Source of the DNA: Clostridiales bacterium UBA1770
GTDB taxonomy: Bacteria > Bacillota > Clostridia > Oscillospirales > CAG-272
Length of the DNA: 64,000 nucleotides
Direction: 5' to 3'
NCBI GenBank assembly: GCA_002315325.1
Contig: DCGU01000090.1
Location: 1 to 64,000 of the forward strand
This document shows positions 35,124 to 43,848 of the stretch, piece after piece. The notes under the pieces are model-generated. The model saw nothing but the letters and a program-made list of their open reading frames with translations, had not been told where the DNA came from and made no database searches. The translations under genes and the position numbers were made by a program. How positions within the stretch are numbered: position 1 is the first letter of the stretch; every line of letters begins with the position of its first letter.

Positions 35124-35747
35124 ATGTTTTACTACGTACGAGGCTTGTTAGCCCATCTGGAACCCAACATGGCCGTCATTGAAGCATGCGGTGTCGGGTA
35201 TCAGTTAACAATCAGTCATACAACGTATGAGGTTATTGCAGGACAAAACCTAAATGAAACGAAAAAAGACGTCAAGCTCTATACGCACTTTGCCGTACGG
35301 GAAGACGGTGTGGAACTGTTCGGGTTCGCAACGGAAGCCGAACTCGGCGCCTTCCGCAAATTGATAACCGTTTCGGGTGTCGGCCCCAAAGTTGCCGTTT
35401 CCGTTCTTTCCCTGCTCCCCCCTGATAAGTTCTATGCTGCTGTCTGCACGGAAGATACGAAGCTGATTGCCAAGGCCAGCGGTGTCGGCGCCAAAACGGC
35501 TGCACGTATTGTTTTGGAGCTGAAAGACAAAATACAAAAAGAAAACGTCGGTGCCTTCACACCGCAAGACTCATACGTCTCGACAACTTCGATGCCTGCC
35601 GGCGGCGTTTTAAACGATGCGATGGACACGCTGCAGGCGCTCGGATTTACTCGGCAGGAAATCATTCCCGTGCTCAAAGATATTAAAGCCGACAATATGG
35701 CGTTGCAGGATATTATTAAGGCAGCCCTGAAGCGTTTGACGAAGTGA
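35124..35747 (+). CDS. ruvA: Holliday junction branch-migration protein RuvA
   Basis: Tetrameric junction-binding subunit of RuvAB. An OB-fold N terminus (MFYYVRG...VIEACGVGYQL), two HhH motifs (LITVSGVGPKVAVSVL and AKASGVGAKTAARIVLELKDK) and a C-terminal domain III that contacts RuvB are visible. At 207 residues it is normal. The start is fixed by the GGGGG SD. It is separated from ruvB by 7 bases. Confidence 0.97.
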   Translation: MFYYVRGLLAHLEPNMAVIEACGVGYQLTISHTTYEVIAGQNLNETKKDVKLYTHFAVREDGVELFGFATEAELGAFRKLITVSGVGPKVAVSVLSLLPPDKFYAAVCTEDTKLIAKASGVGAKTAARIVLELKDKIQKENVGAFTPQDSYVSTTSMPAGGVLNDAMDTLQALGFTRQEIIPVLKDIKADNMALQDIIKAALKRLTK

Positions 35748-35754
35748 GGTCATC

Positions 35755-36855
35755 ATGGACAGATATTTTGAAAGCAATGAACCGGATTTCGAAAATCGGT
35801 TAATGTCAACGACGTATACGCCTGCCGACGCAGACAACGAAAATTCCCTTCGTCCCAAAACGCTGGAGGAATACATCGGCCAGGCAAAAGCCAAAGAAAA
35901 CCTAAAAGTGTATATTGCAGCGGCAAAGCAGCGGAACGAATCGCTCGACCACGTTTTACTGTATGGTCCTCCCGGGTTGGGTAAAACGACGCTTTCAACC
36001 ATTATTGCCGCCGAGATGGGCGTGAATATTCGCGTTACGTCCGGGCCGGCCATTGAAAAACAGGGCGATTTGGTTGCCCTGTTGACCAACTTGAACGAAG
36101 GCGACGTTTTGTTCATTGATGAAATTCACAGATTATCCCGCGCCGTTGAAGAAATTCTCTATCCGGCCATGGAAGATTTCGCCGTGGATATTATCATCGG
36201 TAAAGGTCCTGCTGCCAGAAGCATCCGCATCGACTTGCCCAAATTCACGTTAATCGGTGCAACCACCCGTGCCGGGCAGCTTTCCACACCGCTTCGCGAC
36301 AGATTCGGCGTCGTTTTAAAATTGGAGCTCTACACCCCCGAAGAGCTGTCGATGATTGTCAAACGCAGTGCCGGCATTTTAAACTATGAAATCACAAGTG
36401 ACGGTGCGTACGAAATTGCCTCGCGTTCCCGCGGAACACCGCGTATTGCCAACCGGATGTTAAAACGCGTGCGCGATTTTGCCCAAGTTGACGGCAAAAC
36501 GCAAATTGATTCCGCCATTTCCAATTTCGCCTTAAACAAGCTTGAAATTGACCGCTTGGGTTTGGATAATATTGACCGCAGAATGCTGGAAACGATTATC
36601 AAATTCTACGACGGCGGTCCCGTCGGTCTTGAAACGTTGGCGGCAACCATCGGCGAGGAGGCCGTCACGTTGGAAGACGTGTACGAGCCCTATTTGATGC
36701 AAATCGGCTTTTTAAGCCGAACACCGCGCGGCAGATGTGTCACGCGTTTGGGATACGATCATCTCGGCATCCCCTTTCAGACTGTGCCGAGTCCTGCCGA
36801 ACAAATTGCCCTGTTCGGGGCGGAAAAAGATGATGATAATAAAGCCAATCATTAA
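35755..36855 (+). CDS. ruvB: Holliday junction DNA helicase RuvB
   Basis: AAA+ motor for branch migration. Blocks: LRPKTLEEYIGQ, Walker A GPPGLGKTTLS, Walker B LFIDEIHRLSR, sensor 1 LIGATTRAG, Arg finger region LRDRFG, and the C-terminal winged helix (GLETLAATIGEE, GFLSRTPRGR). The length of 366 residues is slightly longer than the usual 335-350, with an N-terminal extension of about 15 residues. Confidence 0.98.
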   Translation: MDRYFESNEPDFENRLMSTTYTPADADNENSLRPKTLEEYIGQAKAKENLKVYIAAAKQRNESLDHVLLYGPPGLGKTTLSTIIAAEMGVNIRVTSGPAIEKQGDLVALLTNLNEGDVLFIDEIHRLSRAVEEILYPAMEDFAVDIIIGKGPAARSIRIDLPKFTLIGATTRAGQLSTPLRDRFGVVLKLELYTPEELSMIVKRSAGILNYEITSDGAYEIASRSRGTPRIANRMLKRVRDFAQVDGKTQIDSAISNFALNKLEIDRLGLDNIDRRMLETIIKFYDGGPVGLETLAATIGEEAVTLEDVYEPYLMQIGFLSRTPRGRCVTRLGYDHLGIPFQTVPSPAEQIALFGAEKDDDNKANH

Positions 36856-36879
36856 GGACGTAAACATTCATCAGTCATC

Positions 36880-36914
36880 AAAAAAGCGGAAGATTAAAAA
36901 TCTTCCGCTTTTTT
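36880..36914. terminator. Bidirectional terminator after ruvB
   Basis: The 9-bp stem GCGGAAGAT/ATCTTCCGC, flanked by A6 and T6, serves both ruvAB and the convergent lipase-like gene. Confidence 0.92.
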
Positions 36915-36926
36915 GATGCATATCCG

Positions 36927-38054
36927 TTATTTTTGCGTTTTTTCACGAAAAAATGATTTTGCGCCGAATAACGTTTCAAAGACAGATTTGCTGCCTTCGT
37001 CCAGCAATAAGCCGAGAACGTGACGCATCATTTTTCTTTCCTCTGGGGGCATTTTTGTCCATGCAGGAATCAGTTTCATCGGCGATGCATTCACTTCCGA
37101 TAACGTTTGCGCATGGAAGGACCCCAGAAAATCAAACAGCGTATCGCAGAATTTCTTTTTTTCTTCCACTGACAGCTCGCTCATCCATTTTTTCAACACG
37201 AGTCTTGTGCGAATCGCTTCTTTGGAAAAGTGCGGCAGCGTAACGTAATGATTCCCCAACAACTGCCAGGAGAATCCATCGTGCTGCATCACGCCCTTTG
37301 CATCACTTTCGACAATCAATTCGGTACCGCGGTGCTCAAACAGCATGCCGATAATCGAGTTTTCCGGATAGACGTTGAGAACCAAATCGGCTATTTTCAA
37401 AAACTCTTTTCTTTCAAAAAACGCATCCGGGAACCCGGGGCCGTCATTGTTATAAATTTGAACAATCCGTTTTTGAACTTTTGCGGGCGCGTTTGCTGCA
37501 GCGTAGATTGCCAAATTACCGCCCTTGCTGTGCCCTCCGACTCGTATTTTACCGCCAAAAGCCGCCGCAACGCTTTTCAAATAGGCAACTGCTTCCCCCT
37601 GCGCCGGCACTTCTTCCATAAATGATAAATTAACGTCCTCTTTCCAACCGACCAACGTATCGTCGGTGCCGCGGAAGGCAACGTAGACAGTTTTATCGGG
37701 CAGCAAAAAGGTTGTGGCGGAAAATTGAAGTTCTTTTTTAACGTCGATATCATTGACGTAACAGGCAACGCCGATTTGACCGAACCGAGCTGACTCTGCC
37801 ATTTGCCGTACCATTTCGGGGATGGCGGCAGGAACGACCAGTCCCATCTGCATTTGTGACAGTTCACGCCGGAGTAAATATGCGTCAACCGCCTGCCGCA
37901 ACGTCGTCACGGTGTTTGTGCCGGGTGCCGAAATAATGCCGCTCCAATTAAAAAAAGACGCTTCGGACAGGAGCAGATTGTCCACCTCGTTAAAAGGGTC
38001 GGCCGAAAAACAGACGTCACCGCGCCATTTTAAATAATCAATAATATTAGCCAT
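36927..38054 (-). CDS. Mbeg1-like (DUF2974) alpha/beta-hydrolase
   Basis: Predicted intracellular lipase/esterase-like protein. The nucleophile elbow GGHSKGGNLA lies near residue 185, preceded by the AFRGTDDTLVGWKED strand-loop typical of the family, with an Asp in YNNDGPGF after it. The length of 375 residues matches DUF2974 proteins. Start at 38054 (MANIIDYL) with AGGGA upstream. The physiological substrate is unknown. It stands alone between two terminators. Confidence 0.8.
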   Translation of the reverse strand: MANIIDYLKWRGDVCFSADPFNEVDNLLLSEASFFNWSGIISAPGTNTVTTLRQAVDAYLLRRELSQMQMGLVVPAAIPEMVRQMAESARFGQIGVACYVNDIDVKKELQFSATTFLLPDKTVYVAFRGTDDTLVGWKEDVNLSFMEEVPAQGEAVAYLKSVAAAFGGKIRVGGHSKGGNLAIYAAANAPAKVQKRIVQIYNNDGPGFPDAFFERKEFLKIADLVLNVYPENSIIGMLFEHRGTELIVESDAKGVMQHDGFSWQLLGNHYVTLPHFSKEAIRTRLVLKKWMSELSVEEKKKFCDTLFDFLGSFHAQTLSEVNASPMKLIPAWTKMPPEERKMMRHVLGLLLDEGSKSVFETLFGAKSFFREKTQK

Positions 38055-38069
38055 ATTCCCTACACTTTC

Positions 38070-38107
38070 AAAAAAACGGTGCAATCTCTTACACCGTTTT
38101 GTTTTTT
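38070..38107 (-). terminator. Terminator of mgsA
   Basis: The stem AAAACGGTG/CACCGTTTT followed by a T-run on the minus strand overlaps the last codons of mgsA. Confidence 0.82.
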
Positions 38108-38531
38108 ATGAGTCCCGACGACCATTATTCGGTCGGGGATTGACGTACTCTCTCCAAGACAAATCACCGCGGTCCAGTGCCGTAATGATGACCTCGGCTG
38201 TTGCAATATTCGTTGCAACAGGAATATTATACATGTCGCAGAGTCTGAAAATTTCATGTTCTTCTTCATCTTTTGCACCGCCGGGTCTTGTATCACGGAA
38301 ATAGAGCAAAATGTCTACCTCGTTGTAGGCGATTCTGGAAGCAATTTGAGATCTGCCGCCCTGATGCCCTGACATCAACGTTTCAATCTGCAAACCGGTC
38401 GCTTCGGAAATGTATTTTGCCGTGGTCGCAGTTGCACACAAATTGTGCTTACTTAACACACCGCAATACGCAATACAAAATTGCGTCATCAATTCTTTTT
38501 TATAATCGTGTGCAATAATGGCAATTTGCAT
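38106..38531 (-). CDS. mgsA: Methylglyoxal synthase
   Basis: Converts dihydroxyacetone phosphate to methylglyoxal plus phosphate, a bypass of lower glycolysis. Blocks: IAIIAHDYKKELM, the phosphate site LMSGHQGGRSQIASRI with catalytic residues nearby, and LLYFRDTRPGG replacing the FxDP segment of the E. coli enzyme. CDMYNIPVATNIATAEVII is strongly conserved. The length of 141 residues is usual. GAGGAGG lies upstream of ATG 38531. Confidence 0.93.
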   Translation of the reverse strand: MQIAIIAHDYKKELMTQFCIAYCGVLSKHNLCATATTAKYISEATGLQIETLMSGHQGGRSQIASRIAYNEVDILLYFRDTRPGGAKDEEEHEIFRLCDMYNIPVATNIATAEVIITALDRGDLSWREYVNPRPNNGRRDS

Positions 38532-38578
38532 GCGGTTATTCCCTCCTCGGTTAATAATAAATGTTTCTCTACTGAATG

Positions 38579-38608
38579 ATTATACCACTAAGTACCCAAA
38601 TTTGTCAA
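38579..38608 (-). promoter_or_regulatory. Promoter of mgsA
   Basis: TTGACA (38603-38608), an 18-base spacer and TATAAT (38579-38584) on the minus strand. Confidence 0.85.
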
Positions 38609-38635
38609 ATAAACGTCCTGTTTCTTTGGATATTA

Positions 38636-39796
38636 TTACTGTTTCATATACGTTGCGGCGTTTTGATACATAACGTTTAGGTCACTGACCAAATCCTTCA
38701 GTACCGCTCCGGAAGACGACTCCGAAACCGTGACCAAAATATAATGCCCGCCGCGTTCGTCCGTCGTCATGGAAACCAACGCTTTGATATAAACGGTTTC
38801 CTTTTTGCCGATTTGATAACTTTCCGTTCCGGTTTTTGCCGCCGCAACGTAATACCCTGCAGCCGGCTTTCTGGAATACGACGTGTTTTTGGAATAAAAG
38901 TCAAAAAACAACGTATGCTTAGGCCAAAAATTCTTTTTGGCTCCGTTCAACTCAAACGGCAATCCGGCTTCTTCGGTACCGAGTATCTCCGTTAATATGT
39001 CTACCTGCATGGCATTGGCCATAATGACAGCCATATCTAACGCCGTAGAATACAGGTTTTCATCATAAATACCGATGGCATTGGTAAAATGCGTATCCCG
39101 CAGCTGTAAATCCTGCGCTTTTTGATTCATCCATGCGACAAACGTTTCGTGGGAACCGGCCAAATAATCGGTTAACACCAGTGTGGCATCGGCAGCGGAT
39201 TCCATTCCGATTAAATACATCAGCGTTTTTACAGGGACCGTCATATTATCCTTTTTGTCAAATTTGTAGGATACGAACTGTTCCGTCCCTTTCAACAAAT
39301 CGGCATATTGATCGAACAATTCCCCCTTCACAGGCACTTCGTCTTCCAATGAAGTCACGTGTTCTGCCGCCACAAGAAGCGTCATGACTTTTGTCATGGA
39401 GGCGGGATGAATGCGTTCGTCGGCATTCAATGATGCCAGCAGCGCCATCTCCCCGTTGTCGCTTTTCAGCAACGCGATATGATCCGAGATAAAGGAGGAC
39501 GCATTGACTGCAGTGACGTTGTCGCGCTCGACTTCCGTCAGGATGGTATTCAGTCTGTATGGGTAGATCACCGGATTTTCGTCCTGCGGGGAATCCGACG
39601 GTTCGTCATCGACGGACGGCGTACTGTCCGAAGGATTCGTTTGGGTGCCGTCCTGTTTCTCTTCAAGAAGAAAACGGCGCAAAGGACTGCCGACGGCAAA
39701 TAAGACGACAACCAACAAAAAAGCAAAAAACGCGCCGAAAACAAAACGCGAAAACTGTTTAAAGTTGTTTTTGGGTTCAGTTTGTTTTACTGCCAT
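38636..39796 (-). CDS. D-alanyl-D-alanine carboxypeptidase (penicillin-binding protein)
   Basis: Peptidoglycan-trimming serine carboxypeptidase (S11, DacA/DacF type). One N-terminal membrane segment at about residues 18-36 is followed by an acidic Ser/Pro-rich linker (49-75) and the catalytic domain. The SxxK motif is SMTK (133-136). The usual SxN appears as MESAAD and is atypical. KTG is in AAAKTGTES. No clear C-terminal anchor. It starts 13 bases after the beta-helix gene. Confidence 0.87.
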   Translation of the reverse strand: MAVKQTEPKNNFKQFSRFVFGAFFAFLLVVVLFAVGSPLRRFLLEEKQDGTQTNPSDSTPSVDDEPSDSPQDENPVIYPYRLNTILTEVERDNVTAVNASSFISDHIALLKSDNGEMALLASLNADERIHPASMTKVMTLLVAAEHVTSLEDEVPVKGELFDQYADLLKGTEQFVSYKFDKKDNMTVPVKTLMYLIGMESAADATLVLTDYLAGSHETFVAWMNQKAQDLQLRDTHFTNAIGIYDENLYSTALDMAVIMANAMQVDILTEILGTEEAGLPFELNGAKKNFWPKHTLFFDFYSKNTSYSRKPAAGYYVAAAKTGTESYQIGKKETVYIKALVSMTTDERGGHYILVTVSESSSGAVLKDLVSDLNVMYQNAATYMKQ

Positions 39797-39809
39797 TTGT
39801 TTCTTTTCC

Positions 39810-41060
39810 TCAACCGTTTTTTTGACGAATCACCGCCTGCGTATCATACAACCCGATTTCAGGGGCTTGATACTTTGCCATACGCGGATTTTGTTCCCAC
39901 TCAATGTCGCTGTCCCCTAACGAGCAGTGACTCAATTGCAAATCATTCACCGGTGTTCCGATATACATAAAATGTTTGACCGGCTTTAACACCTGTACGT
40001 TTTCAAACGAAATCCCTTCCACTTCCGGAACGGGAGAGCCGCTGTGATAACTTTTCAGATATTCACTGTAATCCGTATAAATCATGACGGCTATATTGCG
40101 TTTCTGTTCCAAGAAAGCGTTTTTCACCACAATGTTTTTACAACCTGCCGGCACAGACAACTGTTCGGCACTGTAACCCTTGTTGGTTCTCAACCAACGA
40201 ATTCCGTCAAGCGTCACAAAACCGTCCTCGTGTGTCGGCGGCGTCACGGACGTATAGGAAACGTTATCCGTGTTCATGACGACGCGGTACATCCTGCCGT
40301 CATTGATAACGGCATCCGAATGATAAACGGTCATTCCCGGATGCCACGTCAAGGGTGTACCAACCAAAATGCGTAAAAACATTGATTCGGTATACTGCCC
40401 CGGCAAATCGACAATATTTTCGATAATACCGTCTTCAATGGAACCGATGTTGGGATTGGAAACGGAATAATCGCTGCAGTTTAAAGCAATATCATCGTCA
40501 TACGTTCTGAATCGGCAATTCTTCAAAATAAAACGTTTTCCGGGGCCGAAATGGATGCCGTCTTTCATACCCTCTGCCTGTACGTTTTCCACCGTTACGT
40601 CTTCAAAATCGGAGATCTGAATCGCATAATCACACGCGCCTAAATCCGTCACAAGCATATCGGAGACGTATAAACCTTTTACGTAGAAGAATGCAACGTG
40701 ACCGCGGAGGCCGGTAATCGTTCGCGTTCCGCCGTCCCGCGCATCTTTGCGCTCAACGCCGTTTGTCACGAGATGCAGCCCTTCCAGCGAAATATCTTCA
40801 TCGTATTCCGCCGTGAAAGCGCCTTTGTTGATAAACAAATTCCCGTTGTCTCCGTCTGCGGCACGTTCACGCACAACAGTAGTACCGGTTCCAAACTTTA
40901 AATGATTGCCGGTGTTCAAAATAACCGGGCCGGTCAACCGGTATATTCCGGGAAAGGAAACGATAACGTCATCGTTTTCACAAAGAATTCGATTTAACAC
41001 AGTGGTATTCGTTTCACCGTCATTCTCCGTCGAAAAGCCCAACGCGCATGCGTTTACCAT
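39810..41060 (-). CDS. Right-handed beta-helix (pectin lyase-fold, GH28-related) protein
   Basis: Probable polysaccharide-active protein with no signal peptide. The start (TENDGETNTTVLNRIL) is the usual entry of GH28/pectate-lyase-like proteins. The helix rungs contain DYAIQISDFEDVTVENV, GMKDGIHF and RTYDDDIALN, the last carrying the acidic residues expected at the active groove. The length of 416 residues fits. Substrate unknown. It is the second intracellular beta-helix protein in the window and sits between a DUF1846 gene and a carboxypeptidase gene. Confidence 0.7.
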   Translation of the reverse strand: MVNACALGFSTENDGETNTTVLNRILCENDDVIVSFPGIYRLTGPVILNTGNHLKFGTGTTVVRERAADGDNGNLFINKGAFTAEYDEDISLEGLHLVTNGVERKDARDGGTRTITGLRGHVAFFYVKGLYVSDMLVTDLGACDYAIQISDFEDVTVENVQAEGMKDGIHFGPGKRFILKNCRFRTYDDDIALNCSDYSVSNPNIGSIEDGIIENIVDLPGQYTESMFLRILVGTPLTWHPGMTVYHSDAVINDGRMYRVVMNTDNVSYTSVTPPTHEDGFVTLDGIRWLRTNKGYSAEQLSVPAGCKNIVVKNAFLEQKRNIAVMIYTDYSEYLKSYHSGSPVPEVEGISFENVQVLKPVKHFMYIGTPVNDLQLSHCSLGDSDIEWEQNPRMAKYQAPEIGLYDTQAVIRQKNG

Positions 41061-41102
41061 ACGGATATCATCCCCTTTGCAATCATTTCAAAAAAGCCAA
41101 AT

Positions 41103-42596
41103 TTAAGCGTCAATTTCCGGAATATGCAGCGATTTTTTGCTGAATTTCGGTTCACAGCTGAGCAAAATACCAAGCGTCTTATATAATTTTTCGTCAACAG
41201 CAGACGGAATAACTGTAAAATGCGCTTCCTTATTTTTTAACATATCCAGGCATTTTAATGCTTTCGCCGCATCCTCATTGTGCGTTGCACTCATCGTCAA
41301 TGCGATCAACACTTCGTCTGAATGCAGACGGGGATTGTGATGATGCAAATGTTCCAGTTTCAATTTACAAAGAGGTTCCAAATCGTTGGGACTGATAATA
41401 TCCGTGTCTTTGTCAATACCGGCAAGATATTTCAGCGCATTGAGCACCAATGCAGCCGCACATCCAAGAAGCGCCGACGTTTTACCGGTAACAATGGTAC
41501 CATCATCCATCATCATAGCTGCCGCCGGTGTTGTTGTAACTCGTTCAACTTCAGCTGCGCGGGCAATCAGCGGATTGATATCTGCCGTAACGCCTGTTTG
41601 CTGCATTAACAATTCCAATTTTTCAATACACTTTTCGCCGGTGCCGTGACGGGCAAAATCAACAAGCGCTGTATAATAGCGGCGGAGAATTTCATGCTTG
41701 GCCGCTTCACGTACTGCCTCGTCATCCTCAATGCATAAACCCGCCATATTAACACCCATATCTGTCGGCGACTGATACGGGGATTCGCCCTGAATCATTT
41801 CCATCATGGAACGAAGAACAGGGAAAATTTCAACGTCACGGTTGTAGTTTACCGTTGTCTTTCCGTATGCTTCCAAATGAAAAGGGTCAATCATATTAAC
41901 GTCATCCAAATCAACCGTGGCAGCCTCATATGCCACGTTTACAGGATGCTTGAGCGGCAGGTTCCAAATGGGGAACGTTTCAAATTTAGCATAACCGGCA
42001 CGCACACCGCGCTTATATTCATGATACAATTGCGACAGACAGGTAGCCATTTTGCCGCTGCCGGGACCGGGTGCCGTTACAACGACAAGCGGCTTTTTCG
42101 TTTCAACAAACTCATTTTTACCGAAACCATTTTCGGACACGATATGATTCACGTCGGAAGGATAACCGGCAATCGTATAATGCAGGAAACTGGGGACACC
42201 GACGTTACCGAGTTTATTTCTGAAAGCAATAGCCTGCTCCTGACCGGCAAACTGCGTAATCACGACACCGCCGACGTAAAAGCCAAGTCCCCTAAATATT
42301 TCTATCAGGCGCAAAGCATCCTCGTCATACGTAATGCCGAGGTCTCCGCGCACCTTATTTTTTACAATATCGTTCGCATTCACGACGATAATCATTTCGA
42401 CGTCTTCTTTTAGCTGCTGCAGCATCTTGATTTTGCTGCCGGGGGCAAAACCGGGCAAAACGCGTGACGCATGATAGTCGTCAAACAACTTGCCGCCGAA
42501 CTCCAAGTAGAGTTTACCGCCGAACTTGGCAATTCTTTCTCGGATATGCTCCGATTGCATCGTAATATATTTTTCGTTATTAAAACCGATTTTCAT
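41103..42596 (-). CDS. DUF1846 domain-containing protein
   Basis: Conserved Firmicutes protein of unproven function. The family N terminus (IGFNNEKYITMQSEHIRERI), KLYLEFGGKLFDD and the nucleotide-binding-like APGPGSGKMATCLSQLYHE loop near residue 175 are clear. The length of 497 residues is the usual size. Start at ATG 42596, with AAGGA upstream; the longer frame to 42629 is not needed. It is downstream of a small membrane-protein gene and greA. Confidence 0.85.
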   Translation of the reverse strand: MKIGFNNEKYITMQSEHIRERIAKFGGKLYLEFGGKLFDDYHASRVLPGFAPGSKIKMLQQLKEDVEMIIVVNANDIVKNKVRGDLGITYDEDALRLIEIFRGLGFYVGGVVITQFAGQEQAIAFRNKLGNVGVPSFLHYTIAGYPSDVNHIVSENGFGKNEFVETKKPLVVVTAPGPGSGKMATCLSQLYHEYKRGVRAGYAKFETFPIWNLPLKHPVNVAYEAATVDLDDVNMIDPFHLEAYGKTTVNYNRDVEIFPVLRSMMEMIQGESPYQSPTDMGVNMAGLCIEDDEAVREAAKHEILRRYYTALVDFARHGTGEKCIEKLELLMQQTGVTADINPLIARAAEVERVTTTPAAAMMMDDGTIVTGKTSALLGCAAALVLNALKYLAGIDKDTDIISPNDLEPLCKLKLEHLHHHNPRLHSDEVLIALTMSATHNEDAAKALKCLDMLKNKEAHFTVIPSAVDEKLYKTLGILLSCEPKFSKKSLHIPEIDA

Positions 42597-42633
42597 ACGG
42601 TCCTTCTTTCTTATTTTAAAACAAATCAAAAAA

Positions 42634-43332
42634 TCAATTTGAAATCATGGCAAGCACAATATCCTGCATTGCCGCATATTGTGCTGCTTTACCCGTATTG
42701 CCGTAAACGTAAGGGCGTAACAAACAAATATACCAATCAGACGGTATAACGGCTGACGCTTCGTTTTGAAGATAGAATGAAGTTTCACCCACCCGAACAC
42801 CGGTCACAACCGATCCGTCTGCCAGCGTCAGCGTACTGAGTCTGTCATAGGCAACCATTTCGGCAAATAAGTCCGGGCTCAAAATACACACGGCCGTATC
42901 TCCCGTTGTCACGTACGTTCTGTATTCACTCGCTGTTTGCGACAGTGCAGCCGTTGACACGCTTTCGCCATCGGCAATCTTCTGCTTTATCTCATCTTCC
43001 GAATATACCGAATAAAACCGAACGTCAACTTCTTTCTTGCCGTCATGATTCAAATCGTCAGACAAATACCGACTTGAAATGACGTCAGCAACCGTTTGCT
43101 GATCCTGCGCTGCTATCCAATCGTTTCCCGCAACGAGAATCATCATATCCGGTTCCGTTTTTTGACAGGACTGGAAAAATAAAACACCGAACGTGAACAA
43201 CAAAAATATGCCGATGATGACTTTCCACTTATTGTAATACCAAAAATTATCCAATGCGGTCAAAAAGGGGCTTTTAATTTCAATGGAATCGTCTGCTCCC
43301 TTTTTTTCCGTTTGTTCGTTTGGGGCAACCAT
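42634..43332 (-). CDS. Hypothetical membrane-anchored protein
   Basis: Not recognised. Residues 1-36 are hydrophilic and probably cytoplasmic. One membrane segment is at about 37-54 (WKVIIGIFLLFTFGVLFF), and about 175 residues follow outside. The outer part begins MMILVAGNDWIAAQDQQTVADV and has a mixed alpha/beta pattern. It starts 6 bases after the greA stop without a clear SD, so it may be translated by coupling. Confidence 0.65.
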   Translation of the reverse strand: MVAPNEQTEKKGADDSIEIKSPFLTALDNFWYYNKWKVIIGIFLLFTFGVLFFQSCQKTEPDMMILVAGNDWIAAQDQQTVADVISSRYLSDDLNHDGKKEVDVRFYSVYSEDEIKQKIADGESVSTAALSQTASEYRTYVTTGDTAVCILSPDLFAEMVAYDRLSTLTLADGSVVTGVRVGETSFYLQNEASAVIPSDWYICLLRPYVYGNTGKAAQYAAMQDIVLAMISN

Positions 43333-43338
43333 GGCAAA

Positions 43339-43821
43339 TCAAGAACGGGAGACTTCGCGCACTTCCAATTGATACTGTCCGCCGGGAGCCATAACCGTTA
43401 CAACGTCACCGGCATGAGAACCGAGCAGTGCTTTCCCGATCGGAGACATATCGGAAATTCTGTTTTCCATCGGATCAGCCTGGTTGGAACCGACAATGCT
43501 GTATTCGACTTCCTCTTCCTCTTCCAAGTCATACACCTTAACTTTGGAACCGATATTCACCTCGGATGCATCCAACGTGCTTTCATCCACGACCTTGGCA
43601 TGTTCAATCAAAAAAGTCAGTTCTTCAATTCTGGCCTCGTTGATTGCCTGGTTGTTGCGCGCCTCATCGTATTCAGAGTTTTCGGACAGGTCGCCGAATC
43701 CTTTGGCAGTGGCAATATCGTCAAGAATTTTGTTTCGATCCAATTTTCTCTCATCCAACTCTTTGACGAGCTTATCAAAGCCCTCTTGGGTATACAGTTT
43801 TACGTTTTCCTTGTTTTCCAT
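43339..43821 (-). CDS. greA: Transcription elongation factor GreA
   Basis: Stimulates RNA cleavage by backtracked RNA polymerase. The N-terminal coiled coil with its acidic tip (DLSENSEYDEARNNQ) is at about residues 46-60. The FKBP-like C-terminal domain ends in ISDMSPIGKALLGSHAGDVV. The length of 160 residues is normal. AAGGAG lies 8 bases upstream. It follows the S41 protease gene by 27 bases. Confidence 0.97.
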   Translation of the reverse strand: MENKENVKLYTQEGFDKLVKELDERKLDRNKILDDIATAKGFGDLSENSEYDEARNNQAINEARIEELTFLIEHAKVVDESTLDASEVNIGSKVKVYDLEEEEEVEYSIVGSNQADPMENRISDMSPIGKALLGSHAGDVVTVMAPGGQYQLEVREVSRS

Positions 43822-43848
43822 TTCAGTACTCCTTAATATGTGTAATAA

